From the NCBI RefSeq assembly GCF_024661895.1, contig NZ_CP102453.1, positions 620,001 through 684,000 on the forward strand: a stretch of 64,000 bases of DNA. Direction: 5' to 3'. The notes beneath the pieces are model-generated. The model made no database searches, was not told the origin of the DNA, and saw only the letters and a list, made by a program, of their open reading frames with translations. This DNA comes from Fundicoccus culcitae (lineage in GTDB: Bacteria; Bacillota; Bacilli; Lactobacillales; Aerococcaceae). Shown here in pieces: positions 56,339 to 64,000 of the stretch. The position numbers were made by a program, and so were the translations under genes. Position 1 is the stretch's first letter, and every line of letters starts with the position of its first letter.

Positions 56339-56584
56339 GCGAACTGGGGCGCTCACATATTCTAGTGCTTGTTGTGTGCGCGAACCAGAGCGCTCACATA
56401 TTCAGGCGCTTGTTGTGTGCGCGAACCGGGGCGCTCACATATTCGGACGCTTGTTATGTGCGCGAACCGGGGCGCTCACATATTCGGACGCTTGTTGTGT
56501 GCGCGAACCGGGGCGCTCACATATTCGGACGCTTGTTGTGTGCGCGAACCGGGGCGCTCACATATTCGGACGCTTGTTGTGTGC
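56339..56584 (+). repeat. Tandem array B2: six 41 bp units
   Basis: Units start at 56339, 56380, 56421, 56462, 56503 and 56544 and belong to the same family as array B1. The first two units carry the same variants as the first two units of B1, so the arrays share a common origin. Because 41 is not a multiple of three, spurious open frames occur in all three frames. Confidence 0.93.
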
Positions 56585-56633
56585 GCTGGTACAGCGTAAG
56601 TCCGAAATGACGGTTCTTCATTTCCCACTTACT

Positions 56634-57830
56634 TTAACCGATGGATAATTGGTTGACTGCATGTAACAAGCGGTTTAGTTGCGTTTGCAACACATCAGCT
56701 GGCAAGGCTAAGTTAATACGGATAAAGCCACTACCTTCTTGGCCGAAAATGTAACCTTGGTTGGGGAAAAATTGTGCGGTCTGGTGCAGAAAATTTTCTA
56801 ACGCTTGGTCATTCATCCCTAAAGCGCGACAATCAATCCATTGAACATAGGTGCCTTGGATGGGATATGCTTTGATAGCAGGGATATTTATTTCGAAAAA
56901 GCTTTTGACGAGCTTTTGATTTTGGTTAATGATGTCAATGACTTGATCAAGCCAAGCTTCTGCTTTCGTATAGGCGATGCGCGTGGCTTCGAAACCTGTC
57001 ACATTGATGACATTTTGATGGGATTTAATAATTTCGTTTTCAAACTTCGCCCGTAAAGATGCGTCCTCAATAATGATACTCGATACCATTAATCCAGCTA
57101 AATTAAATGATTTGGTCGCAGCCGTACAAGTGATTAAATAAGGTGTTAATTCCGGATTCACGGTGGCTAAAACGGTATGTTCGAAGCCTGGCATGATGAG
57201 ATCATTCCAAATCTCATCAGACACTATATATAACTGATGCCGAATACAGATATCGGCTAGTTTTTCTAACTCTTCCTTCGTCCAAACACGTCCTACAGGA
57301 TTATGAGGGCTACAGAAAAGCAACACTTTATTTTCTGCTTTGGCAGCAGCCGCTTCAAAAGCCTCGTAGTCAATGAAATAATCCTCACCGATTGAGAGCA
57401 AGGGGATATTTACTTCAAGGCGGTCATTATCTGTAACAGCCGTTGAAAAAGGATGATACACCGGTTTAAAAACAATAACGCCATCTCCCGGTTCAGTGAG
57501 GGCTTTAACACTGGCATACATAGCGGCGACGACCCCAGGTGTGGAAATAATCCATTCTTTTTTTATTGACCACTTGTGACGCTTCAATTGCCAGTCGATG
57601 ACGGCTTGATAAAATTCTGAGGTGGCACCATTGTACCCTAAGACTAAATCTTCTTGTGAAAAATATTCCTTGAGTCCTTCAGTTATTTCAGGCGCTGTTC
57701 TAAATTCCATATCGGCCACCGATAGAGGAACGACATCCGCGTCAACATTTGGGTTCTGCATATACATGATTTCCCATTTTTTCGCTGCGGTAGCTTTACG
57801 ATTAACATAATCTTCAAAATTATAACCCAT
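56634..57830 (-). CDS. PatB/MalY-type PLP aminotransferase (cystathionine beta-lyase)
   Basis: A 398-residue fold type I PLP enzyme. The cofactor Lys is in TAATKSFNLAGL, and SPHNPVGRVW and the C-terminal FIRINLALP with its substrate Arg are typical of the MalY/PatB group, which cleave cystathionine or cysteine and can release hydrogen sulfide. Next to ridA, which clears the reactive imine products of PLP lyases; the ridA stop region lies 15 bases upstream. Confidence 0.9.
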   Translation of the reverse strand: MGYNFEDYVNRKATAAKKWEIMYMQNPNVDADVVPLSVADMEFRTAPEITEGLKEYFSQEDLVLGYNGATSEFYQAVIDWQLKRHKWSIKKEWIISTPGVVAAMYASVKALTEPGDGVIVFKPVYHPFSTAVTDNDRLEVNIPLLSIGEDYFIDYEAFEAAAAKAENKVLLFCSPHNPVGRVWTKEELEKLADICIRHQLYIVSDEIWNDLIMPGFEHTVLATVNPELTPYLITCTAATKSFNLAGLMVSSIIIEDASLRAKFENEIIKSHQNVINVTGFEATRIAYTKAEAWLDQVIDIINQNQKLVKSFFEINIPAIKAYPIQGTYVQWIDCRALGMNDQALENFLHQTAQFFPNQGYIFGQEGSGFIRINLALPADVLQTQLNRLLHAVNQLSIG

Positions 57831-57844
57831 TAAAACCCTCTTTT

Positions 57845-58228
57845 CTATTTGATTGCGACAACTTCAATTTGTAATTTGGCATCTTTGATTAATTGTCCAC
57901 CAAAAGTTACTCTAGCTGGATACGGTTCATAAAAATACTCAGCATAAACCTTATTAAAGGCTTCAAAATCATTCATATCACTAAGAATCACCGTTGACTT
58001 GACAACATGGGATAAATTCATTTCTAATTCATGTAAAATTTCATTGATATTCATCAAACACTGCACCGTTTGTTCCTGAATCGTCCCAGTTATTTGATGG
58101 GTGTCTGGATTAATGGGTAGTTGTCCAGAAACATAAACGGTGTTTCCTGATACAATCGCTTGTGAATAAGGCCCAATCACTTGGGGTGCAGCCGCCGAAT
58201 GAATGGCCTGCCGTTTACTTCTTGGCAT
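57845..58228 (-). CDS. ridA: RidA family reactive intermediate/imine deaminase
   Basis: RidA (127 aa) hydrolyses 2-aminoacrylate-type imines. The motifs VIGPYSQAI near the start, VYVSGQLPINP and the active-site Arg in PYPARVTFGG are present. It precedes the malY-like gene, whose lyase reaction generates such imines. Expressed from a symmetric promoter shared with the small gene at 58404. Confidence 0.92.
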   Translation of the reverse strand: MPRSKRQAIHSAAAPQVIGPYSQAIVSGNTVYVSGQLPINPDTHQITGTIQEQTVQCLMNINEILHELEMNLSHVVKSTVILSDMNDFEAFNKVYAEYFYEPYPARVTFGGQLIKDAKLQIEVVAIK

Positions 58229-58346
58229 AAGATCACCACTTTCGAAATTATTTTCGTTCTTACATCATTATAATCCAGAAACCCCTTTCCAAACAATCTA
58301 TTTTTAATAAATACCCCTGCTTAATAAAGATAGGTCTTGAGTAGGA

Positions 58347-58377
58347 TTGATTATATATTGTAACAATATATAATCAA
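58347..58377. promoter_or_regulatory. Perfect 31 bp palindrome forming divergent promoters
   Basis: Arms TTGATTATATATTGT and ACAATATATAATCAA around one central base. TTGATT and TATAAT are exactly 16 bases apart on each strand, so the palindrome supplies both -35 and -10 elements to ridA (left) and the YkvA-like gene (right). It could also be the operator of an unknown dimeric regulator. Confidence 0.75.
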
Positions 58378-58403
58378 TATACTTAAAGAAAGGGTGATGC
58401 AGA

Positions 58404-58655
58404 TTGCCGAAAAAAACGAATCATTTATCGTTGCTAAAGTATGTTCAAGCCCTATTTAAAAAGGAAACGCCCACATCGATTAAATTACTCAGTGGCGCTA
58501 CCCTTTTATACATGCTTTCACCGGTTGATTTTATTCCTGAATTTTTGGGACCGATGGGTTTCCTTGATGATGCTTTTGTCATGGGGAATCTTACGACAGC
58601 CGGTATGTCTATATTAAACCATTATCTTGAGCAAAACCCAAATACACAAAAATAA
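58404..58655 (+). CDS. YkvA/DUF1232 family small membrane protein
   Basis: An 83-residue protein with the DUF1232 core LLSGATLLYMLSPVDFIPEF and DDAF, a short hydrophobic segment and charged ends. Function unknown in the family. Start is a TTG with AAAGGGTGA nine bases upstream; the nearby ATG is out of frame. Confidence 0.83.
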   Translation: MPKKTNHLSLLKYVQALFKKETPTSIKLLSGATLLYMLSPVDFIPEFLGPMGFLDDAFVMGNLTTAGMSILNHYLEQNPNTQK

Positions 58656-58667
58656 CAATACGCAATA

Positions 58668-58704
58668 AATAATCCGAATGTTTTCACGAAACATTCGGAT
58701 TATT
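58668..58704. terminator. Bidirectional terminator between the YkvA-like gene and agaS
   Basis: AATAATCCGAATGTTT and AAACATTCGGATTATT, 16 bp stem with a five-base loop, between convergent genes. Confidence 0.88.
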
Positions 58705-58717
58705 TTATTAACGATAT

Positions 58718-59878
58718 TTATTGGTAATCGTGTAAGATAACACCTTGAACAACGCGGTTTACGGTGCCGGTCGGTGAGGGTTGATCGGGTCGATTCCCAA
58801 CTTTAATAGCGGCTAATAAGGAAAAAGTTTGCGCAAATAAAATATACGGTAAGCTCAAGTAGACATCTTCCAAATCACTATATTTGGCATCAAAGTTGTA
58901 TTGCTTATTGTCAGTCCCTTCAACCTTGCCAACAGATAAGGAGACAATTTGGCGAACAATCTGATCATGATAGACTTCATTGACTAAATCCGCATCATAT
59001 TGGCGTGTATAAGCATCATTGGATACAAAATTTATTACAACGGTCTTTTCATCAATTAATGACTTGGGACCATGACGGAATCCAAGAGGTGTTTCGTACA
59101 TGGTAACAATTTTCCCAGCGGTTAATTCTAAAATCTTTAACTGCGCTTCGCGAGCTAAGCCAAAGAAACCTCCTGCTCCTAAATAAATTACACGATTAAA
59201 ATCTAAATCAGCCACTTCTTGCACAACTGATTCATCAGCAAGCATTTGACGACCCATGGCAATCACATCAGCAACTATGTCAGCTTGGTTATCACGGGGA
59301 TCAAAGACTAACAAAGCTGTTAATAACATACAGGTGAAGCTACCCGTCATCGCAAAGCCAGCATCGTTTGAACGATCTGGTTGCAATAATAATAAGTTTT
59401 CTGAATCACCTTGCGCGGCTTGGGCTAACTTCCCTTCTGCTGCACATGTAATAGTAATTTGATACAAATCATTGACTAATTGCTTAGCTAAATTAACCGT
59501 CGCAACACTTTCGGGTGAATTACCACTTCGTGCAAAGGACACCAAAATAGTTGGAACATCCGCTTGAAAGGCATTTTCAGGGGTTGCGACGATGTCAGTT
59601 GTCGCAATGGCTTTAAAAAAGATCTTTTTTTGATTATGAATTTTATTTAAATAAGGTGTGATGGTTTCGCCAACAAAAGCCGACGTACCTGCTCCAGCAA
59701 AAATCACTTGTACAAATTGATGTTTTTCACTAATCTTTTGTAAATATCGCTTAATATCTGCTTCTTTTGCTTGATAATTATTAAAAGCTTCTTGCCACAA
59801 TTCGGGTTGTTGTTTAATTTCGCGTGTTGTAATTTCCGCTCCTAATTCCGTTAATTGTGAATGATCTAATTCAAACAT
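58718..59878 (-). CDS. agaS: SIS-domain sugar isomerase AgaS
   Basis: A 386-residue protein with two SIS domains of the AgaS type (galactosamine-6-phosphate deaminase/isomerase). The first domain shows IFAGAGTSAFVGE and SFARSGNSPESVAT, the second YLGAGGFFGLAREAQLK and FRHGPKS. It would turn galactosamine 6-phosphate into tagatose 6-phosphate. It is followed in the same direction after lacD, so the pair points to N-acetylgalactosamine or galactosamine use. No PTS genes for this sugar are in the window. Confidence 0.9.
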   Translation of the reverse strand: MFELDHSQLTELGAEITTREIKQQPELWQEAFNNYQAKEADIKRYLQKISEKHQFVQVIFAGAGTSAFVGETITPYLNKIHNQKKIFFKAIATTDIVATPENAFQADVPTILVSFARSGNSPESVATVNLAKQLVNDLYQITITCAAEGKLAQAAQGDSENLLLLQPDRSNDAGFAMTGSFTCMLLTALLVFDPRDNQADIVADVIAMGRQMLADESVVQEVADLDFNRVIYLGAGGFFGLAREAQLKILELTAGKIVTMYETPLGFRHGPKSLIDEKTVVINFVSNDAYTRQYDADLVNEVYHDQIVRQIVSLSVGKVEGTDNKQYNFDAKYSDLEDVYLSLPYILFAQTFSLLAAIKVGNRPDQPSPTGTVNRVVQGVILHDYQ

Positions 59879-59922
59879 TTTATTCCTCCTCGTATTGATA
59901 AAATGCAGTGATATTTATTGGG

Positions 59923-60930
59923 TTAATCAATCACTTCGTAGTCGTTTGTCCAAGGTGTCGCGGTTTCTTTCAGGACCGCATTGAGAGACTCGATATTGGC
60001 GCGTCCTTGGGTCGTCAACCATTCAAGGGTAGCCGCTTCGCCTTCGGTTGCATATACTGCAATCGCATCTTTCCATGTTGCGCGACCGCAAAGAACGCCG
60101 TTAAAGACCGCTCCAGCTTCTTTTGCTAAGTAAAGCGTTTGATTAAATAACTCCATGCTGACTCCGGCACTTAAGAAAATGTAAGGAATATCCGACACAT
60201 CACTTTGTTCCTTAAAGTAGGCTTTAGCTTCTTCGCGAGTGTAAAGGGGCGTTTGACCGTCTTTAGTGTAGCCTTCAACGTAATTCATGTTAACAGGAAC
60301 TTCAACTTTTAAGACATCGACTTGGTATTTTGCTTTAGAGAATTCTTTCATGGCTGCTAGGACTTTTGCAGGTTTAAGTTGTGCAAATTCAGCACTCTTA
60401 TCGTCTTTAATACCAGCATCATAAGTAAGGATTTCTAGGAAAAAGGGTAGGTTAAGTGCTTTGCATTCTTGGCCAACACGCTCCATGTAAACATGTTTAA
60501 AGTCATTAATGGCTTCATCTTCATCCGCATCATAATATAGTAGGAATTTAACCGCATCTGCCCCAGCTTCTTTTAAGCGGTAAGCTGACCACTCAGTTAA
60601 TAAATCCGGTAATCGTCCGATTTCAGTCGCATCATAACCTGTTTTTTCATAAGCAATCAGGAGTCCCGCTGATTGATCACGTAATTGTGAGGCTGGTAAG
60701 CCATACTCTGGATCTAGTAAAATCGAGCTCGCATATTTGGTTAGTTCTGCTGAAACTAATTTCTTAAATTCAACAATCGTTTCTTCCGGGTCAGTCACAT
60801 TTGCCCCTTCAGCTAACATTTTCTTCAGTGATCCCCGTTGATCAATCGCTAAAGCCGCAATGACATCCTCTTCATTTGATAAACGCTTAATGGCATCGAG
60901 TTTTTCTGCCGTTAATTTGATTTTACCCAC
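59923..60930 (-). CDS. lacD: Tagatose 1,6-diphosphate aldolase LacD
   Basis: LacD (335 aa) splits tagatose 1,6-bisphosphate into dihydroxyacetone phosphate and glyceraldehyde 3-phosphate. The opening [18 protein letters not shown], the [12 protein letters not shown] block and the Schiff-base Lys region near [11 protein letters not shown] are family hallmarks. The frame extends upstream to 61119, across the promoter at 60995-61022; the GTG at 60930 is chosen from homology (GKIKLTAEK). A tagatose-6-phosphate kinase (lacC) is not in the window. Confidence 0.93.
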   Translation of the reverse strand: MGKIKLTAEKLDAIKRLSNEEDVIAALAIDQRGSLKKMLAEGANVTDPEETIVEFKKLVSAELTKYASSILLDPEYGLPASQLRDQSAGLLIAYEKTGYDATEIGRLPDLLTEWSAYRLKEAGADAVKFLLYYDADEDEAINDFKHVYMERVGQECKALNLPFFLEILTYDAGIKDDKSAEFAQLKPAKVLAAMKEFSKAKYQVDVLKVEVPVNMNYVEGYTKDGQTPLYTREEAKAYFKEQSDVSDIPYIFLSAGVSMELFNQTLYLAKEAGAVFNGVLCGRATWKDAIAVYATEGEAATLEWLTTQGRANIESLNAVLKETATPWTNDYEVID

Positions 60931-60977
60931 AATAATTCCAACTTTCTGTATGATTTTGTTTGAATTTTTTACGCAAC

Positions 60978-60989
60978 TGGTAGTAACCA
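60978..60989. promoter_or_regulatory. Putative operator for the adjacent GntR/HutC regulator
   Basis: TGGT-agta-ACCA, the half-sites and four-base spacing of NagR/YvoA-type sites, immediately after the -10 box of lacD. Repression there by the regulator at 61818 would be direct. Confidence 0.55.
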
Positions 60990-60994
60990 CTTTA

Positions 60995-61022
60995 ATTATA
61001 AAAGATATATTGTTTATGTCAA
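60995..61022 (-). promoter_or_regulatory. Promoter of lacD-agaS
   Basis: Minus strand TTGACA (61022-61017), 16-base spacer, TATAAT (61000-60995): full consensus hexamers. The leader to the lacD start is about 60 bases. From 61023 to 61240 nothing further can be assigned. Confidence 0.82.
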
Positions 61023-61240
61023 TTGTTTTGCGTTGGTTTTTTGGGAAATGGCTAGGATGGGGAGTGATTGTATAACCATGAGCTGTGTTTTTGCTATTGG
61101 GTTCGTGTTGGTAGAGCAATGAGGTTGCTTATTGCTGTGACTAAAACCCTGTTTAGTTAGGTTTGGTTTGACACCTAGACTTTTGGGTGTGCAAGCAACA
61201 GGCATTTGGTTTTAACTCGAGTGATTTGATGAACACGTGT

Positions 61241-61740
61241 ACTTCTACCGCCCCGGAAGTTAAACTGAACGCCAAACACTTGTACTTCTACCAACTCAGA
61301 AGTTAAACTGATCGCCAAACACTTGTACTTCTACCAATTCAGAAGTTAAACTGAACGCCAAACACTTTAACTTCTACCGCCTCAGAAGTTAAACTGATTG
61401 CCAAACACTTGTACTTCTACCGCCTCAGAAGTTAAACTGAACGTCAAACACTTTAACTTATACCACCCCAGAAGTTAAACTGATCGCCAAACACTTTAAC
61501 TTCTAAAGCCCCAGAAGTTAAACTGAACGCCAAACACTTGTACTTCTACCAACTCAGAAGTTAAACTGATCGCCAAACACTTTAACTTCTACCAACCCAG
61601 AAGTTAAACTGAACGCCAAACACTTGTACTTCTACCAACTCAGAAGTTAAACTGAACGTCAAACACTTGTACTTCTACCAACTCAGAAGTTAAACTAATC
61701 GCCAAACACTTTAACTTCTACCGCCTCAGAAGTTAAAGCG
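61241..61740 (+). repeat. Tandem array of about twelve 43 bp units
   Basis: The start of ACTTCTACC recurs at 61241, 61284, 61327, 61370, 61413, 61456, 61499, 61542, 61585, 61628, 61671 and 61714. Each unit is ACTTCT, eight bases, AGAAGT (inverted repeat), then TAAACTGAACGCCAAACAC and a TTGT or TTTA joint. Units differ at a few fixed positions (GAAC/GATC, TTGT/TTTA). There are no unique spacers. Confidence 0.93.
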
Positions 61741-61765
61741 TTGAGGAAACATCTCCACTACAACC

Positions 61766-61809
61766 AAAAAAAAAGCCTACACCCAACGACCACGCTAGGT
61801 ATAGACTTA
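61766..61809 (-). terminator. Terminator after the gntR gene
   Basis: Minus strand AGTCTATACC and GGGTGTAGGCT with two mismatches, followed by nine T residues. Confidence 0.78.
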
Positions 61810-61817
61810 TGTCTCTT

Positions 61818-62537
61818 CTAATTTCGATTCACATGCACCATCCGGTATGAAAACTTGTCAGCACGGGCAATGCTCTTGGTGTATTCAATCACATCATTTT
61901 TGGAACTGTAGGTTTTCCGCGTAATTTCCAATACGGGACTGCCAGGCGCGATATCAAGAAAGCGCGCAGCCTTCTCAGTAACCAAGGTTGCAACAATCTC
62001 CTCTTCGGCCTGTTTCACGACCGTTTGATAATCTTCACGCAACACATCATACATCGACCGTTTGTCCAAAGCCTTATCGATAAAACCGGGAAACAACCGC
62101 TCAGGTAAATAAGTCTCTTCAATCATCATCGGAATACCATCTGCTAAACGCTGGCGGTAAAGATAAACCACTTGCTCATCGTCACCCACTGGCAATATCG
62201 CCTGCAACGCCTTGGTCACCGGGATTAAGCGTTTATCGATAATATCGGTTTTGGGTACACGCCCTAATTGTTTCATATGTTCCGTAAAACTATACATGGA
62301 ACCAATATTAATCGCTCGTTGATAGTGGTCCGTTACCATGCTCCCCTTACCTGGCCGCGCAACAATATAACCCAAATCCTCAAGTTGCTTTAACGCCAAC
62401 CGCACGGTCGTACGGCTAATCTGATATTGCTCAGCAATTTTCCGTTCCGAAGGCAAATAGTCGCCCGCCTTAAGATTTTTATTGATATATTGAATCAGCT
62501 GCTCACTTAATTGCATATAAATCGGTTTATCAGCCAT
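61818..62537 (-). CDS. GntR family (HutC/UTRA) transcriptional regulator
   Basis: A 239-residue repressor with an N-terminal winged helix (residues 6-70: PSERKIAEQYQISRTTVRLAL) and a C-terminal UTRA effector domain (about 90-235) of the NagR/YvoA type, which bind phosphorylated amino sugars. A matching TGGT-N4-ACCA site lies at the lacD promoter. A repeat array separates the gene from lacD. Its target is likely the agaS-lacD pair. Confidence 0.9.
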   Translation of the reverse strand: MADKPIYMQLSEQLIQYINKNLKAGDYLPSERKIAEQYQISRTTVRLALKQLEDLGYIVARPGKGSMVTDHYQRAINIGSMYSFTEHMKQLGRVPKTDIIDKRLIPVTKALQAILPVGDDEQVVYLYRQRLADGIPMMIEETYLPERLFPGFIDKALDKRSMYDVLREDYQTVVKQAEEEIVATLVTEKAARFLDIAPGSPVLEITRKTYSSKNDVIEYTKSIARADKFSYRMVHVNRN

Positions 62538-62605
62538 TAGACGCCTCCATTTAATTCGATAAACTTATCATAAACGGTTCAGGCACCACTTGCAACACAA
62601 GTCTT

Positions 62606-63535
62606 TTAACCTTTAATAAATATCTCTGCCGCTCCCTTTGATAACAGCACATCACCTGCTCTAGTAATCACAACCGCTTCAACACCAGCAATCGCATCAA
62701 TGGACGCAATCACTTCATCACTCATACGATTGTAATAAAGCGTCGTATATAATTCAGCATCCAAAGACTTTTTAGTGATTACCGTTAAACTGGCTAAATC
62801 ATTTTTCACCGGATAACCCGTGTTAGTATCAAAAATATGATGATAGCTTTCACCCTTAATTTCCAATGTGCGTTCATATATTCCTGACGTGACAATCGAT
62901 TGGTCACGTACAAATAACATTCCAATCGTTTCATGTCGATCTTTCTTGGGATTTTGAACACCAATGCGCCACAAACCATCACTGTGTAAAGGATGTGAAC
63001 CAATCAAAAGAATATTCCCACCTAAATTAATCAAGCCTTCCGTTACACCTGCTTCAACAAATAAGCTTTTTATTTTATCAGCAAAATAACCTTTAGCAAG
63101 TGCCCCGAGATCAATTTCCATCCCTTGCTTTTCTAAATATACCGAAGAATCTTCCTCAGATAAAGTAATTAAATGCGGATCAATTAATTCGAGACGTGCA
63201 TCAATTTCGCTTGTTTGCGGTAAACGAGCACCTTCAAAGCCAATTTTCCAAAGTTTAACCAAAGGTCCAATAGCGATATTTAGTGTGGTGGTTGGGTTTA
63301 AACTATGACGTTTTCCAAATTTGATCAGTTCAAATAATTCGGCATCAACTTGTACAGCTTTCTGGCCAGCAAAACGATTAATTTGCATTAATAAACTATT
63401 TGGATCGTTCGCGCTAAAGCGTTTTTCGTAATCTAGCAACTTCTCCTTAGCTTCCTCAAACAAATAGTCCGCAAAGAGATGGTTAATTTCCAATGTTATC
63501 GTGGTACCCATGGCTCTAAATTGATATTTATTCAT
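62606..63535 (-). CDS. apbE: FAD:protein FMN transferase ApbE
   Basis: A 309-residue ApbE, which attaches FMN to a Thr in target proteins. Family motifs are visible: FRAMGTT at the start, DLGALAKGYFADKI near 155, LINLGGNILLIG near 180 and HIFDTNTGYPVKN near 245. No signal peptide or lipobox is present, so the enzyme should work in the cytoplasm, unlike most Gram-positive ApbE lipoproteins. The start at 63535 has no clear ribosome binding site but lies seven bases after the stop of the upstream PAS gene, so it is probably translationally coupled to it. Confidence 0.92.
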   Translation of the reverse strand: MNKYQFRAMGTTITLEINHLFADYLFEEAKEKLLDYEKRFSANDPNSLLMQINRFAGQKAVQVDAELFELIKFGKRHSLNPTTTLNIAIGPLVKLWKIGFEGARLPQTSEIDARLELIDPHLITLSEEDSSVYLEKQGMEIDLGALAKGYFADKIKSLFVEAGVTEGLINLGGNILLIGSHPLHSDGLWRIGVQNPKKDRHETIGMLFVRDQSIVTSGIYERTLEIKGESYHHIFDTNTGYPVKNDLASLTVITKKSLDAELYTTLYYNRMSDEVIASIDAIAGVEAVVITRAGDVLLSKGAAEIFIKG

Positions 63536-63542
63536 TAGGGTT

Positions 63543-64000
63543 TTAATGGGTTGTAGCGCTAGTAACGTCATCAACGGCTTCAGCTTTTTGAGTTGCAGAA
63601 CTCGTTGCGTCGGCTTTTTGTGTCGCAGACGTAGTAGCATCATTGCCACCCACTAGCGTTTGACCCGTTTGTTTTAAATACCAATCAATCATGGGTTTCA
63701 TATCAAAAATATATTCATTAATTCCCATGTATTTGCCTTCATCATCACGAACGGCTTGATAATTATGCACCACATATTTTTCCGGACCATGCGTAGGGAC
63801 GTGAACACGGACAATATCTTGTTTTCCTGAACGTAATTGCGAAATCACCCATTTAACATTTTTATAGGTTCTTTCAGGATGACAGGCTCCTAAAGGGTTT
63901 CCAGGTTGTTCAGGGTAGCGTTTGGCCAACATTTCCTCAGCTGGAGCCACATTATTATAGTACAGAAATTGGTTGTTACTGTCCGCAAACGTTAATTCCA
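63543..64000 (-). CDS. PAS-domain protein with three flavinylation-like motifs, C-terminal part (cut by window edge)
   Basis: The last ~151 codons of a longer protein; the 5' end is outside the window. A PAS-type domain of the kind found after DUF438 is visible: TFADSNNQFLYYNN, then LGACHPERTYKNVKWV and NYQAVRDDEGKYMGINEY. The last ~30 residues are a linker with three repeated motifs, DATTSAT, DATSSAT and DDVTSAT, each close to the ApbE acceptor pattern D-x-x-(S/T)-G-A-T with Ser for Gly. apbE is coupled directly downstream. The protein is probably a multi-FMN electron carrier or redox sensor; this part is inference. Confidence 0.78.
   Translation of the reverse strand, partial: ELTFADSNNQFLYYNNVAPAEEMLAKRYPEQPGNPLGACHPERTYKNVKWVISQLRSGKQDIVRVHVPTHGPEKYVVHNYQAVRDDEGKYMGINEYIFDMKPMIDWYLKQTGQTLVGGNDATTSATQKADATSSATQKAEAVDDVTSATTH

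Larger units (their letters stand above)
55601..56633. repeat. Mosaic repeat region with a recurring boundary motif
   Basis: A ~1 kb non-coding stretch between the operon and malY. The boundary motif TAAGTGGGAAGTGAAGAACCG, or a close variant, occurs forward near 55727, 55863, 56045 and 56254, and reversed near 55600, 56320 and 56610. Between these copies lie three kinds of short tandem array, described separately. No protein gene is credible here. Confidence 0.8.

Noticed and set aside
55900..56584. CRISPR array
   Set aside because: The whole unit is conserved with no unique spacers, and there are no cas genes.
56365..56648. Overlapping open frames in all three plus-strand frames, with repeated CARTGALTYSDAC-like peptides
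   Set aside because: They arise because the 41 bp repeat has no stop codon and rotates through the three frames; no ribosome binding site or homologue is seen.
61241..61740. CRISPR array or variable-tandem protein repeat
   Set aside because: Units are complete direct repeats without unique spacers, and no long frame crosses them.
63535..63649. Frameshifted fusion of the PAS protein and ApbE
   Set aside because: The overlap exists only if ApbE is extended upstream of its natural start; both proteins are intact with a proper stop and start seven bases apart.
1..64000. tRNA, rRNA, tmRNA or insertion sequence
   Set aside because: No T-loop GGTTCGAATCC-like signature, rRNA core, transposase frame or flanking inverted repeats were seen.

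Overview
The window is a stretch of low-GC Gram-positive chromosome, most likely from the order Lactobacillales; an Aerococcaceae or Carnobacteriaceae relative is my guess. The support is a PolC-type replicative polymerase, the Firmicute order rpsB-tsf-pyrH / frr-uppS-cdsA-rseP-polC / rimP-nusA-ylxR-ylxQ-infB-rbfA-truB-ribF, FAD-dependent glycerol-phosphate oxidase next to glycerol kinase, AAGGAG-type ribosome binding sites and classical TTGACA/TATAAT promoters. There are no rRNA or tRNA genes, insertion sequences, prophage genes or CRISPR arrays that I can see.

Layout. 1-9.7 kb: mutS2 (cut by the left edge), cvpA, zapA, rnhC, a membrane-anchored polysaccharide deacetylase, yitT, hemW, ribF, truB and an unrecognised membrane protein. 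9.7-15.6 kb: the nusA-infB translation/transcription operon, whose leader carries a terminator right after its promoter. 15.7-23.4 kb: an insertion between rimP and polC with a secreted Cu/Zn superoxide dismutase, a flavin reductase, an amino-acid ABC importer with three tandem binding domains behind an attenuator-like leader, and a second deacetylase. 23.4-37.8 kb: polC, rseP, cdsA, uppS, frr, then an inserted secreted M28 peptidase (with a long structured leader) and a sirtuin, then pyrH, tsf and rpsB. 37.9-46.4 kb: glpO-glpK, a DUF2974 hydrolase, an nfeD-floA operon with a 26-codon gene coupled at both ends, and an AI-2E family exporter.

46.5-55.6 kb is the most unusual part. A tightly packed seven-gene operon encodes a CarS-like CTP transferase, a phosphatidylserine-synthase-like enzyme, a phosphatidylserine-decarboxylase-like enzyme, a UbiA-type prenyltransferase, two large ATP-grasp/phosphohistidine dikinases that resemble rifampin phosphotransferase rather than PEP synthase, and a GNAT-like protein. 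Together they read as a lipid-building pathway (alcohol phosphorylation, CDP activation, serine attachment, decarboxylation) that I do not recognise as a described system.

55.6-64 kb: a mosaic of short tandem repeats, each unit about 40-43 bp with its own inverted repeat, then malY and ridA, a small YkvA-like protein fired from a symmetric divergent promoter, an agaS-lacD-gntR amino-sugar/tagatose locus with a second repeat array, and at the right edge apbE (FAD:FMN transferase) coupled to a PAS-domain protein whose tail carries three tandem flavinylation-like motifs.
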